A DNA stretch of 64,000 nucleotides, taken from positions 372,001-436,000 of the forward strand of contig JBAIAA010000809.1 in assembly GCA_037893245.1 (NCBI GenBank), in the 5' to 3' direction. The notes under the pieces were generated by a model, which was not told where the DNA came from, did no database searches, and saw nothing but the letters and a program-made list of their open reading frames with translations. The position numbers and the translations under genes are program-made. This document shows positions 55,301 to 57,999 of this stretch, piece after piece. Source of the DNA: Crossaster papposus (lineage: Eukaryota; Echinodermata; Asteroidea; Velatida; Solasteridae). Within the stretch, counting starts at the first letter, position 1. Every line of letters begins with the position of its first letter.

Positions 55301-55718
55301 TGGCCTGTTTCATTGTGAGGGGCTGGTTCTTCCACACTTTCCTCTGTAGCCCACACCTCGAGTAGCCCTTGGTCTTGTAATGGACGATCTGCAGGGTAAA
55401 ATTTAAACAAACTTATTACAGTTATCAACAATTTGTGAAGTTTATTACTGGCCTTCCGCACTAGACTTACTATGGTTCAGTTGATATCTAAATTGATTAC
55501 ACACAACAAAAATCCATTTGAAACATTTTCCCTGTAGCTTAATCCCTTTGTTTTATTTGTCTTTCTTGGTCTTTATCTTATCACAGATTGCGATCACGCA
55601 CAAGAACAGTACCCCTATGCTGATTGGCCCCCCACCCAAGAAGAGCTTTCCTGGTCTGCGGAACCTCTTCTCCAGACCCAGCATATCGGAGGAGGATCCC
55701 AGCGACATTCGCATCTAG
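1686..55718 (+). CDS. DGKB: Type I diacylglycerol kinase (DGK alpha/beta/gamma class), 20 coding exons, 5'-partial
   Basis: The enzyme phosphorylates diacylglycerol to phosphatidic acid with ATP at membranes, ending DAG signalling; type I members are Ca2+ regulated. Twenty exons join in phase into 925 codons including TAG. Counting from the first codon in the window: partial RVH about 1-50; linker about 50-236; EF-hand loops at 259-270 and 304-315, both with D at 1, 3 and G at 6, E at 12; C1a 342-391 with spacing HX12CX2CX13CX2CX4HX2CX7C; C1b 408-454 with HX9C then the same spacing; catalytic domain from about 541, GGDGT at 598-602 and LGTGND at 626-631; accessory domain about 683-880; tail to DIRI. 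By comparison with human DGK beta about 55 N-terminal residues are missing. Vertebrate relatives are about 735-805 residues; the excess is in the linker. It is probably the single ortholog of DGKA/DGKB/DGKG, so the symbol is approximate. Exon ends were read by eye. Confidence 0.96.
2735..2825. repeat. CATA/TGTACA simple repeat
   Basis: Short runs of CATACATA and palindromic ATGTACAT units. Confidence 0.75.
2961..3329 (+). mobile_element. TTAA MITE family 1, copy 2
   Basis: TTAA at both ends; left end AGGTAGATACACCATTGG, right end GTGTATCCTACCTT. Full-length copy in + orientation. Confidence 0.88.
3935..4446. mobile_element. TTAA element with long nested inverted repeats
   Basis: TTAA-AGGGTACCTGAAA on the left and TTTCAGGTACCCT-TTAA on the right; the outer arms pair over about 45 bp (AACTTTAATATGGC against GCCATATTAAAGTT). 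An inner pair follows: TAGCCCGCAATGCAAATTAT near 4217 and ATATGCATTGCGGGCTATGT near 4315. No coding region. Confidence 0.85.
5044..5211 (+). mobile_element. TTAA MITE family 2, left-truncated copy
   Basis: Contains ACGAAACTCGATCC and GAAGCACACCCACGCATTTC and ends CCGGCGCGAACTGGTTAA. The left TTAACCAGTTCG end is missing. Sits in the loop of the foldback element. Confidence 0.82.
5208..5270. mobile_element. 63-bp TTAA micro-MITE (near-perfect hairpin)
   Basis: TTAA-AGTGCTAAATATGAATGACTT and its inverse AAGTCATTCATATTTAGTACT-TTAA, one mismatch over 23 bp, 13-nt loop. It shares its left TTAA with the preceding family 2 copy. Confidence 0.8.
6003..7655 (-). pseudogene. Decayed Penelope-like retroelement: RT and GIY-YIG endonuclease remnants
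   Basis: On the minus strand about 7653-7282 encodes an RT segment with [32 protein letters not shown] and [14 protein letters not shown], typical of Penelope-like elements. Further along come [16 protein letters not shown] and, near 7080, [10 protein letters not shown], where family members have Y-x-D-D; the first catalytic Asp is replaced here. A stop codon and frame shifts interrupt it. About 6450-6200 has [17 protein letters not shown], resembling the C-terminal part of the linked GIY-YIG nuclease. The end near 6150-6050 reads [16 protein letters not shown], a usual C-terminal tail. The 5' part is missing beyond 7655. Dead copy. Confidence 0.85.
7648..8375. repeat. Segment bounded by a direct repeat
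   Basis: CATGGAACAGACATA followed by CTAGTTTCT occurs near 7651 and again near 8334, about 680 bp apart. The sequence between is AT-rich and I recognise nothing in it; it could be a transposon fragment. Confidence 0.4.
8911..8956 (+). repeat. Poly-G tract with AA interruption
   Basis: Thirty G, AA, then fourteen G. Confidence 0.95.
9678..9752 (+). repeat. GTTA microsatellite
   Basis: Repeated GTTA units with GTCA variants. Confidence 0.9.
9766..9897. mobile_element. Small inverted-repeat element, copy 1
   Basis: ACGTTCATCTCACACGAACG at the left pairs with TGTTCGTGTGAGTGGAATGC at the right; interior AACAATGTTCCATCGGAT. A related copy lies near 43,590-43,712. Confidence 0.75.
10374..10649. 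mobile_element. TTAA MITE, CACGTTGACTGCC end type
   Basis: TTAA-CACGTTGACTGCC on the left and GGCAGTCAATGTG-TTAA on the right. Imperfect 13-bp inverted ends resembling known piggyBac-type termini. Non-coding interior. Confidence 0.82.
11324..11652. mobile_element. PIF/Harbinger-like MITE with TAA duplication
   Basis: Ends TGCTGCGTTCCAATTGCGTC and GACGCGATTGGAACGCAGCA continue as an inverted repeat of about 37 bp with one mismatch. TAA directly flanks both ends (11321-11323, 11653-11655), the 3-bp TWA duplication typical of PIF/Harbinger. No transposase. Confidence 0.8.
13391..13985. repeat. Low-complexity imperfect repeat block
   Basis: Short units recur: CTACCACGAC, GATGGTGCTGC, TGACGTCGTAGT and GGCACTATCGCACTACTGCC (twice). 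Looks like slippage-derived repeats; open frames here are not gene-like. Confidence 0.5.
14108..14475. repeat. Degenerate minisatellite, about 17-bp unit
   Basis: Imperfect copies of CATAGGTCCGACGCCT with variants across about 360 bp, later partly in reverse orientation (GACGTCGGACTTACGA twice at the end). Confidence 0.75.
15555..16095. mobile_element. Tc1/mariner-like non-autonomous element with TA ends
   Basis: TA-CACTCAAGGAAAAAAGAAA and TTTCTTTTTTCCTCGAGTG-TA form inverted termini, each beside TA, the target duplication of Tc1/mariner. The interior lacks a transposase. Confidence 0.8.
17070..17313 (-). mobile_element. TTAA MITE family 2, reverse copy
   Basis: TTAACCAGTTCGCGCCGG at the left and CGGCGCGAACTGGTTAA at the right; interior reversed relative to copy 1. 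Full length with TTAA at both ends. Confidence 0.92.
17924..18194 (+). mobile_element. TTAA MITE family 2, copy with internal duplication and poly-G
   Basis: The left end is eroded. TGCTCGCTGCTGACAGACAT is tandemly repeated around 18,040-18,090. A run of 22 G sits at 18,133-18,154, then the right end ACTGGTTAA. Confidence 0.85.
18295..18400 (+). mobile_element. TTAA MITE family 1, truncated copy
   Basis: TTAA-AGGTAGAATACACCATTGG with matching interior for about 100 bp, then the family sequence ends. Confidence 0.8.
18470..18840. repeat. Imperfect repeats of an ATCCATCA motif
   Basis: AATCCATCA/GATGGATT motifs recur in both orientations, giving a foldback-like pattern without clean ends. Origin not recognised. 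Confidence 0.35.
19234..19518 (-). mobile_element. TTAA MITE family 1, reverse copy
   Basis: Starts AAGGTAGGATACACCATTGC and ends ATGTATCCTACCTTTAA, interior in reverse. The left TTAA is lost. Confidence 0.85.
20372..20510 (-). mobile_element. Penelope-like element, 3' tail fragment
   Basis: Same tail as at 6003-6145: TTTGCATGGCAAAAAGGCAA, TTCTAAAAAGAACC and TTTCGGACAGTATGCTCTGC. Minus-strand reading gives [15 protein letters not shown]. It ends about 78 bp before exon 2. Confidence 0.85.
20588..20752 (+). CDS. DGK exon 2: Ser/Lys-rich linker cassette
   Basis: Acceptor ctcttag; the phase 1 start completes a Gly codon. It encodes a Ser-, Asn-, Thr- and Ala-rich stretch ([13 protein letters not shown] near its start) ending in KKKK. 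No GT donor in the right phase exists. A GC donor after 20752 (AAAAAG|GCAGGA), or one after 20737 (G|GCAAGA), gives the phase 1 end that the next exon requires. Being phase 1 on both sides, the exon can be skipped without a frameshift. The linker is poorly conserved in the family, so this exon rests on open frame, splice sites and phase, not on homology. Confidence 0.72.
21255..21330. repeat. Short interspersed repeat remnant with AAT tail
   Basis: AATAATAATAAT followed by AAAGCATTTATAATGCGCCA and CCGAGGCGCAAC, a pattern seen at the ends of dispersed invertebrate repeats. Fragment only. Confidence 0.4.
21603..22043. mobile_element. Inverted-repeat element, GTGACCCGCTCCATC family, copy 1
   Basis: TGTGACCCGCTCCATC at the left pairs with GATGGAGCAGGTCACA at the right, extended by AATCAGGAATAAG / ATATTCCTGATT. 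About 440 bp, non-coding. Confidence 0.82.
22469..22964. mobile_element. Inverted-repeat element with GTTCGGGCGCGA ends
   Basis: CAAGTTCGGGCGCGAACTAT near 22,480 is mirrored by GGTCGCGCCCGAACTGG near 22,936. An internal 14-bp direct repeat (CAACTAGATAGTT) lies near 22,870. Exact boundaries uncertain. Confidence 0.6.
23290..23508 (+). CDS. DGK exon 3: basic linker and start of EF-hand region
   Basis: A pyrimidine-rich tract and ctctacag precede the exon; the donor T|GTGAGT is near consensus. The first part is strongly basic with embedded Phe/Leu ([18 protein letters not shown]), then Gly-rich. The end, [19 protein letters not shown], is the conserved lead-in to EF-hand 1 in DGK beta and gamma. 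The basic-aromatic patch could bind acidic lipid or calmodulin or act as a nuclear signal; that is inference. Confidence 0.93.
23541..23890 (+). mobile_element. tRNA-derived SINE
   Basis: The head has an A-box-like GTGGCCGAGTGGTTAAGAG and a B box GAGTTCGAATCCCGG, i.e. a Pol III promoter. The body has CCTTCGGATGGGACGTAAAG and TTGGTCCCGTGTG, a conserved central block seen in several metazoan SINEs; an AATAGATAATAGATAA tail follows. It begins only 33 bp after exon 3. Confidence 0.85.
24899..25118 (-). mobile_element. tRNA-derived SINE, reverse orientation
   Basis: The minus strand begins with a tRNA-like head (TATGGCCTCGTGTTAAGG; B box AGGTTCGAATCCAGC), then CTTTGGGCAAGCCACTTCAC, a body motif shared with the copy near 50,070-50,240. 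Confidence 0.82.
26199..26335 (+). mobile_element. TTAA MITE family 2, truncated copy
   Basis: Right half only: TTTCCGGCCTCGCTCGCTGC and a diverged end AAACTGGTTAA. Confidence 0.75.
26488..26871 (-). mobile_element. TTAA MITE family 1, reverse copy
   Basis: TTAA-AGGTAGGATACACCATTTG at the left and GTGTATCCTACCTT at the right; interior reversed (GCATCCATGATTGCAAGAC). The right TTAA is mutated to TTTA. Confidence 0.87.
27199..27564 (-). mobile_element. TTAA MITE family 1, reverse copy
   Basis: TTAA-AGATAGGATACACCATTTG at the left; TTCCTACCT-TTAA at the right. The right TTAA is also the left boundary of the next element. Confidence 0.88.
27561..28407 (-). mobile_element. Diverged family 1-like element interrupted by family 3
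   Basis: Begins TTAA-AGGTCCCGATAGTGTACACC. After the family 3 insert it resumes with TTTGCAAACATGAAACTACA and GAATTGTTAAGAAATACCTT, parallel to family 1 interiors, and ends near CCGGTACCTTTA. Boundaries at the right are approximate. Confidence 0.6.
27588..28009. mobile_element. Inverted-repeat element family 3, copy 1
   Basis: TGTGACCTGTCATCACAAAA TGAGCGTAAAGTC on the left is the exact inverse of GACTTTACGCTCA TTTTGTGATGACAGGTCACA on the right, over 30 bp. About 420 bp; inserted inside a family 1-like element. Confidence 0.88.
28859..28996. repeat. TCCG microsatellite
   Basis: Runs of TCCGTCCG with TCCATAGTCCG interruptions, decaying to TAGTCCAT units. Confidence 0.92.
29510..29867 (+). mobile_element. 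TTAA MITE family 1, copy with diverged left end
   Basis: Left TTAA-AGTAGCCCGCAAATACACCG; interior CATGGATGCCGAGGAAAGC; right ATGGTGTATCCTATATACCT-TTAA. The right TTAA is shared with the adjoining family 2 copy. Confidence 0.85.
29864..30105 (+). mobile_element. TTAA MITE family 2, full-length copy
   Basis: TTAACCAGTTCGCGCCGGG to GGCGCGAACTGGTTAA, 242 bp, close to consensus. Abuts family 1 through one shared TTAA. Confidence 0.93.
30735..30784 (+). CDS. DGK exon 4: EF-hand 1 loop
   Basis: A 50-nt exon between ttttccag and GTAAGT. It encodes [17 protein letters not shown]; with the Glu that opens the next exon this is a complete calcium loop with Asp at positions 1, 3 and 9, Asn at 5, Gly at 6 and Glu at 12. 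It should bind Ca2+. Confidence 0.96.
31347..31990. mobile_element. hAT-like non-autonomous element, copy 1, with nested MITE
   Basis: Begins AGGGTGTGCATTTACGGG and ends GGTTCCAATGCACAGCCCT, giving inverted termini. Apart from a 233-bp family 2 insert, the sequence is colinear with 59,765-60,180. Confidence 0.8.
31410..31642 (-). mobile_element. TTAA MITE family 2 nested in a hAT-like element
   Basis: TTAACCAGTTGGCACCGG to CGGCGCGAACTGGTTAA. The related empty copy near 59,820-59,845 reads ACCAACATTTATATCTC where this one has ACCAACAT-TTAA-insert-TTAA-ATCTC. Confidence 0.93.
32136..32210 (+). CDS. DGK exon 5: helix between the EF-hands
   Basis: Seventy-five nt, phase 0 to 0, between tttacag and GTAAGA. 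It encodes [20 protein letters not shown] and a short end, closely matching the inter-EF helix of DGK beta. Its first Glu is position 12 of EF loop 1. Confidence 0.96.
32405..32524 (+). CDS. DGK exon 6: EF-hand 2
   Basis: One hundred twenty nt between tctaag and GTAAGA. The loop [12 protein letters not shown] has all Ca2+-binding positions, followed by [16 protein letters not shown], a hallmark of type I DGKs. It lies only 194 bp downstream of exon 5. Confidence 0.97.
32628..33239. mobile_element. Family 7 inverted-repeat element, interrupted
   Basis: GAGGCCAATTTTATAGAGCTGC at the left pairs with GCTTAAGCAGCTCTGTGAAA at the right. A complete family 1 MITE lies between. Confidence 0.75.
32690..33080 (+). 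mobile_element. TTAA MITE family 1, full-length copy nested in family 7
   Basis: TTAA-AGGTAGTATACACCATTGG to TGGTGTATCCTACCT-TTAA, with an internal palindrome GCGATCGCCGTCCGGCGATC. The best-preserved copy of the family. Confidence 0.92.
33473..33590 (+). CDS. DGK exon 7: first C1 zinc finger, N-terminal part
   Basis: Acceptor gtcttag, donor T|GTGAGT. It encodes [20 protein letters not shown] and the following [11 protein letters not shown], holding the first His and three of the Cys ligands of C1a. Confidence 0.96.
33812..34095. mobile_element. TTAA MITE, GGGATCGTATACG family
   Basis: TTAA-AGGGATCGTATACGTTTGG and CCAAACGTATACGATCCCT-TTAA are perfect inverted termini. 284 bp, non-coding. Confidence 0.92.
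34960..35040 (-). mobile_element. tRNA-like SINE head fragment
   Basis: Minus strand GGGCGAGATAGCTCAGTTGG TAGAGCAC is an A-box region of tRNA type, followed by GGTTGCTGGTCAA in place of a full B box. Too short and degenerate to be a working tRNA gene. Confidence 0.65.
35105..35350. mobile_element. Family 7 inverted-repeat element, copy
   Basis: GGGGCCAATTTCATAAAACA and TGTTTTATGAAATTGGCGCC as termini, with AAGCAAAA/TTTTGCTTAGCA inside. Confidence 0.85.
35411..35499 (+). CDS. DGK exon 8: first C1 zinc finger, C-terminal part
   Basis: Acceptor cccacag, donor AAT|GTAAGT. It encodes [18 protein letters not shown], completing the C1a ligand set, then YVKSKR. Spacing matches a canonical C1 fold. 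Confidence 0.96.
36128..36330 (-). mobile_element. TTAA MITE family 2, internally shortened copy
   Basis: TTAACCAGTTCGCGCCGGAGG to CCGGCGCGAACTGGTTAA, 203 bp; both TTAA present. Confidence 0.91.
36968..37125. repeat. Near-perfect foldback hairpin, copy 1
   Basis: TGTGACCCAGCACGAGTAAA TGAGACACTTTG and onward for about 70 bp is mirrored by CAAAGTGTCTCA TTTACTCGTGCTGGGTCACA. The loop is very short. Lies within the transcribed intron. Confidence 0.95.
40009..40122 (+). CDS. DGK exon 9: second C1 zinc finger, N-terminal part
   Basis: Acceptor ttgcag, donor ATG|GTGGGT. It encodes [18 protein letters not shown] and [10 protein letters not shown]. The HHWVEGNC motif is characteristic of the second C1 of DGK beta and gamma. 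Confidence 0.96.
40281..43442. repeat. 3.1 kb complex tandem array rich in TGACGTCA/CACGTG
   Basis: Diverged units of about 150-160 bp repeat the order: CAAGTCTCAAGTCGATCGGA, AAAGTGTCAAAGTCAATAGT, AACGTGTACAAACCCTATGG, CACCTTTAACGTGACGTCAC, GTGACC. A header TGTGTTTGTGGACAAACACA occurs near 40,300, 41,310 and 42,448. Long A runs occur near 41,290, 42,330, 42,405, 43,293 and 43,373. The palindrome GCTGTTTCGG / CCGAAACAGC occurs near 42,375 and 43,347. I count 14 exact TGACGTCA. No open frame looks coding. Possibly the expanded interior of an unrecognised transposon. Confidence 0.88.
43588..43712. mobile_element. Small inverted-repeat element, copy 2
   Basis: GTGTTCCACTCATGCGAACG and TGTTAGCATGAGTGGAATGT as ends; similar to 9,766-9,897. 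Confidence 0.75.
43786..44087. mobile_element. TTAA element, AGATAGTGTCT family
   Basis: TTAA-AGATAGTGTCTCGTG at the left and AAGACACCATCT-TTAA at the right. Inner inverted copies of GTGTCTCAT/ATGAGACAC occur too. 302 bp, non-coding. Confidence 0.75.
44241..44339 (+). CDS. DGK exon 10: second C1 end and linker to the catalytic domain
   Basis: Acceptor ttctag, donor [22 protein letters not shown] supplies the last His and two Cys of C1b. [16 protein letters not shown] then matches the family linker. Confidence 0.95.
44340..45652 (+). other. Intron 10 of the DGK gene
   Basis: Contains the C-rich minisatellite; the flanks are pyrimidine-rich, the rest shows nothing. Confidence 0.9.
44974..45345. 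repeat. 14-bp minisatellite, G-quadruplex type on the minus strand
   Basis: About 26 copies of CCATCTCCCCAACC with a CCTTCTCCCCAACC variant, decaying at the right edge. The minus strand reads GGGGAGATGGGGTT, so two G4 runs per unit. The open frames across it are by-products of the repeat. Confidence 0.97.
45653..45712 (+). CDS. DGK exon 11: short Ser/Lys linker exon
   Basis: Sixty nt, phase 0 to 0, between ttttcag and GTAAGA. It encodes [20 protein letters not shown]. There is no strong homology, as expected for the variable C1-catalytic linker, but splice sites and frame are good. It could be skipped in frame. Confidence 0.8.
45803..46121. mobile_element. Inverted-repeat element, AATGGAAAATGCA family
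   Basis: ATGAATTTCTGAACAATGG at the left pairs with CCATTGTCCCGAAATTCAT at the right, extended by AAATGCACATTTCCCCTAA / TTAGGGGGAAAATGCATTT. The interior repeats GTGAAAC/CAGTGAAACTGCAG motifs. Confidence 0.82.
46808..47063. repeat. Nested palindrome array with TTGACGTCAAATTTGACGTC units
   Basis: Outer arms TGACGTACTACCCATGAAAA and TTTTCATGGGTAGTACGTCA pair through CCCTGAAGGGACTCCGCAGA / TCTGCGGAGTCCCTTCAGGG. The centre has three tandem copies of a palindrome containing GAATATTGACGTCAAATTTG, separated by GACTTTTGGGGAAAGTC-type spacers. Whole 256-bp tract can fold on itself. Confidence 0.93.
47596..47722 (-). mobile_element. Penelope-like element, 3' tail fragment
   Basis: GGTTTGCATGGTGAAAAGGC, TAGTTTGCGG-like CGTTTGCGG, TTCTAAAAAGAACCGGAGGG and TTTCGGACAGTATGCTCTG, as in the 6.0 kb and 20.4 kb copies. 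Ends 96 bp before exon 12. Confidence 0.85.
47819..47932 (+). CDS. DGK exon 12: linker ending MEGQGLQ
   Basis: Acceptor ttccag, donor CAG|GTGGGT. A Ser/Thr- and charge-rich stretch leads into [13 protein letters not shown], matching the segment just before the catalytic domain of DGK beta and gamma. Several Ser/Thr beside Arg could be phosphorylated (inference). Confidence 0.93.
47933..48316 (+). other. Intron 12 of the DGK gene
   Basis: 384 bp; nothing recognisable besides splice sites. Confidence 0.9.
48317..48465 (+). CDS. DGK exon 13: start of the catalytic domain
   Basis: Acceptor aacag, donor [26 protein letters not shown] opens the DAGKc fold, and [20 protein letters not shown] follows, all strongly conserved. 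Confidence 0.97.
48466..48831 (+). other. Intron 13 of the DGK gene
   Basis: 366 bp; nothing recognisable besides splice sites. Confidence 0.9.
48832..48917 (+). CDS. DGK exon 14: GGDGT nucleotide-binding motif
   Basis: Acceptor ttgcag, donor G|GTGAGA. It encodes [24 protein letters not shown] is the glycine-rich ATP-binding signature required for DAG kinase activity; all its residues are present. Confidence 0.98.
48974..49306 (-). mobile_element. TTAA MITE family 1, full-length reverse copy
   Basis: TTAA-AGGTAGTATACACCATTTG to TGGTGTATACTACCT-TTAA. Shares its right TTAA with the next element. Confidence 0.92.
49303..49544 (+). mobile_element. TTAA MITE family 2, full-length copy
   Basis: TTAACCAGTTCGCGCCTGG to CCGGCGCAAACTGGTTAA, 242 bp. 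Abuts family 1 through one TTAA. Confidence 0.92.
49698..50048. mobile_element. GTGACCCGCTCCATC-family element, left-truncated copy
   Basis: Matches 21,690-22,043: CTTCTTAGGTTAATGAGTTA, ATACGGACAGCACACACAAA, CCTGATTACGATGGAGCGGG. The left terminus is absent. Confidence 0.85.
50070..50240 (-). mobile_element. tRNA-derived SINE fragment
   Basis: Minus strand B box GTAGGTTCGAGTCCGG then GCCTTGGGCAAGGCACTTCG, the same body motif as the 24.9-25.1 kb SINE. Confidence 0.75.
50366..50455 (+). CDS. DGK exon 15: [11 protein letters not shown] catalytic motif
   Basis: Acceptor attcag, donor G|GTAAGT. It encodes [20 protein letters not shown], the second hallmark of the catalytic domain. Confidence 0.98.
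50535..50774. mobile_element. Family 7 inverted-repeat element, copy
   Basis: AAACCTGTAAGCACAAAAGT at the left and TGCATGTTTTATGAAATTGG at the right; interior TTGCTTAGCATGAAAA twice. Confidence 0.8.
50969..51230. mobile_element. TTAA MITE, AGGGAAATTCCA family
   Basis: TTAA-AGGGAAATTCCA and TGGAGTTTCCCT-TTAA are inverted termini; 262 bp. Confidence 0.85.
51317..51477 (+). CDS. DGK exon 16: catalytic/accessory junction
   Basis: Acceptor tcccag, donor GTG|GTGAGT. It encodes the helical spacer [20 protein letters not shown], then [17 protein letters not shown], the conserved opening of the accessory domain. Confidence 0.97.
51513..51711. mobile_element. TTAA MITE, CCCTTTGCAC type
   Basis: TTAA-CCCTTTGCACATCTGA at the left; CTGAGTTTAAAGGG-TTAA at the right. 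The CCCTTT end is like classical piggyBac termini; inverted match is short. Confidence 0.65.
51708..51950 (-). mobile_element. TTAA MITE family 1, truncated reverse copy
   Basis: TTAA-AGATAGG then a short insertion, ACACCATTTGCAGATATC and interior to GACGCCGGTTGAAAACAAAC; the far end is missing. Confidence 0.82.
52042..52197 (+). CDS. DGK exon 17: accessory domain
   Basis: Acceptor ctgcag, donor ATG|GTAAGA. It encodes [20 protein letters not shown] and [18 protein letters not shown], near-identical to vertebrate type I DGKs. Confidence 0.97.
52198..53081 (+). other. Intron 17 of the DGK gene
   Basis: 884 bp; AT-rich, nothing recognisable. Confidence 0.9.
53082..53304 (+). CDS. DGK exon 18: accessory domain with basic insert
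   Basis: Acceptor tcccag, donor [27 protein letters not shown] is conserved. It is followed by a Lys/Arg-rich stretch ([15 protein letters not shown]) at the place where vertebrate paralogs carry variable basic sequence. Charge and position suggest membrane contact or a nuclear signal (inference). Confidence 0.96.
53630..54264. mobile_element. Inverted-repeat element family 3, copy 2
   Basis: TGACCTGTCATCACAAAATG AGAGTAAAGTC and its inverse GACTTTACTCT CATTTTGTGGTGACAGGTCA as ends. 635 bp, longer than copy 1. Confidence 0.87.
54265..54345 (-). mobile_element. tRNA-like SINE head
   Basis: Minus strand has TCAGGTTGGCGTAGCAG (A-box-like) and CCGGGTTCGAATCCCACC (B box). No acceptor-stem pairing visible, so a SINE head and not a tRNA gene. 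It directly abuts a family 3 terminus. Confidence 0.65.
54707..54888 (+). CDS. DGK exon 19: end of the accessory domain
   Basis: Acceptor ctcacag, donor ACT|GTACGT. It encodes [32 protein letters not shown] and [15 protein letters not shown], all family signatures. Confidence 0.97.
54889..55586 (+). other. Intron 19 of the DGK gene
   Basis: Contains the 189-bp hAT MITE; the rest shows nothing. Confidence 0.9.
54913..55101. mobile_element. hAT-type MITE with exact 8-bp target duplication
   Basis: Termini CAGAGTTGTATTCAAGTCCC and GGGACTCGAATACAACTCTG; ATTAGTAA flanks both sides (54905-54912 and 55102-55109). Eight-bp duplication and CAG-type ends define hAT. Confidence 0.92.
55587..55718 (+). 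CDS. DGK exon 20: C-terminal exon with stop
   Basis: Acceptor atcacag. It starts [19 protein letters not shown], matching the conserved C-terminal block, then gives a short tail and TAG at 55716-55718. The last four residues, DIRI, fit a class II PDZ ligand (hydrophobic at 0 and -2); that reading is inference. Confidence 0.96.
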   Translation: MAITHKNSTPMLIGPPPKKSFPGLRNLFSRPSISEEDPSDIRI

Positions 55719-57387
55719 CGACGCCGACCTCGTCGACAATGACCGATGTAACAGAACGTACAGTTGACGACAGTGACATCCTACGTGCGTACTGTATTTA
55801 TATCAGCCATAGCAAGGCTAGACATCAACTACGTTGTACGGTCAGACAACATCAATACAAATAATGACAGCCACAATGAGAACAGTTGTTTATATTTTTT
55901 TCAGCACTCATGGGTGAAAGATAACAAAAAAGTTTAAAACGTTTAATGAATCGACAAGTAAAATAACCTATATGAACTTGATTGAGCTGCCGTTTCTAAA
56001 AGCAAAACTGATAAACACAGTCTTTTCGACTTGGCACACTCCACTGGTGCCAGACAAAATTGTGTATAATGTATGCACTGCCTTTTGACTGGTTTACCTC
56101 TTGTCTGCTAAGAAAAGATACTTAAAAAGTACTGTCAGCAGAAATGCTGCCAAATCAAATATACACCAGGCAAGCCGTGATCATGAGCTGTTTAAAACTT
56201 AATGACTACTGGAGGCAGACTTTTTTCAAATGACTATTTTTATGTTCTAAATGAAATGTCAATTTATGTAGCCTTATTATCAATTATACATCTTGTATGA
56301 AATGAAAAGTGTACCTTGAAAGCAAGTACAAAAAGGGGGTATTTTAATTAATACATGTATTTTAAATTAGGAGGATTTTAATTTTTTTCTGAAATTACTA
56401 CCGGTATTTCTTCTCTTTGTTTTGTGTTAGAAATTGTTCAGGCAAATGCCCCCCCAAAAATCAACAAAATTTGCAAGATAAGTGACTGGCCCACAATTCC
56501 TTTTAGTGGCAAAGTTTGTTTTTAATTAGTTTGAAGGATCAAAAGAAATTGCAGCGGTGCACATTCTATAAGATGGCACACCCTCTGCTCCAATTGCCCA
56601 AAATGCTTCACCTTGCTTTTATAAGGAATATTTTCAGCAAAGAAAAAACTAACAAAAAACATTCCTCATGTCGTAAATCTGTGGTCTGATAGTCTTTGAT
56701 AGACTTGTGACAAGGACCTTTGATGAACTTTAAAACAACGCTACATTTTCCCCCCATCTTTTACAATATCGAGAACTCTACCTCAAGAGAGTTCATGTAG
56801 TGTATAAGAGGACTTCTGTTATTGTCTTAGAAATGTTTTTGCCTTTGCCACCACTTGATCGAATCCAAAATTGTATTCGCCGGCTACCAATTAATGTGCA
56901 TGTTTATTGTGCCATTTCTGCCTCATGTGTTGTTTTCTATTAACCAACCACGAAACCTACATGTAATACTTAATTTTTGAATTATCTTTGTGCATCCCTT
57001 TTCTCCGTTTAAGAAATTTCTGTAAAAACAACAACATTAACTATATAATAATTAAATAAGTATATTTTTTACTAATGTGTTTCTCTGGGTGTAAATAACT
57101 TGGTGTATGAAGATTTTATTTTGTAATGGTTTCTGAGGGTTGGGATTTGGTGGTTGATAGGCGAGTTTGTGTTTGCCTTATGACTAAGTTTACATTTTCA
57201 TGGAGGCTGACAAACTGCATGTTTAAAAAAAAAAATTTGTTTGTTTAGTGACTCGACACTTGCCAAAGGCTTAGATGTTTTAAAGTTCAATAGAAAATGT
57301 TCTAGTCAAAAATCAATTGCCAAGTCGAGTTCTTTATAATTTGCCAAATCAATCATATTATGCACCTGGCCACAGAATTGTTCTATT

Positions 57388-57547
57388 ATTTGTGACCCAG
57401 CACGAGTAAATGAGACACTTTGCGGCAAAAATAAAAATTGAGATTTTGATTTCATCATTTAAAGCTGTTTAGCTTTAAATGATGAAATCAAAATCTCAAT
57501 TTTCATTTTTGCCGCAAAGTGTCTCATTTACTCGTGCTGGGTCACAT
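57388..57547. repeat. Near-perfect foldback hairpin, copy 2
   Basis: TGTGACCCAGCACGAGTAAA to its inverse TTTACTCGTGCTGGGTCACA, arms about 75 bp with very few mismatches. Same family as 36,968-37,125. Confidence 0.95.
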
Positions 57548-57756
57548 TTGATAACCTGAATGCTACTTTCCAAATATATTTGGTGATCTTAAACATTGTC
57601 CACAGTGTATGCCACCAATTAGCTGGTTCAACCACTGCTCCAAACCACTGCTCCAGTCAATTTCTTTGTTCAATTTTGAAAATATGATTAACTGGACCTT
57701 TAGTCAGTTTCCCTTGTGGTTCATATGAAATGCCGTATCCTCTTTGAGTGATCCCT

Positions 57757-57999
57757 GGGGCCAATTTCATAGAGCTGCTAATCACAAAAATTTGCTTAGC
57801 ATGACAATTTGTCCTTGGCAAAAACAAGGTTACAGACCAAATTTTCACCTGATGTTTATTGTTCTGGATTGATAATCGGCTGTTTTTTTTGCTTAGCATG
57901 AAAAACACGTATAATTTTGGCTGGTAACCTGTTTTTAATGAGCAAGACTTTTTGTGCTAAGCAAATGTTTTTGCTTAGCAGCTCTATGAAATTGGCCCC
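57757..57999. mobile_element. Family 7 inverted-repeat element, copy
   Basis: GGGGCCAATTTCATAGAGCT at the left and AGCTCTATGAAATTGGCCCC at the right are perfect inverted termini. Confidence 0.9.
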
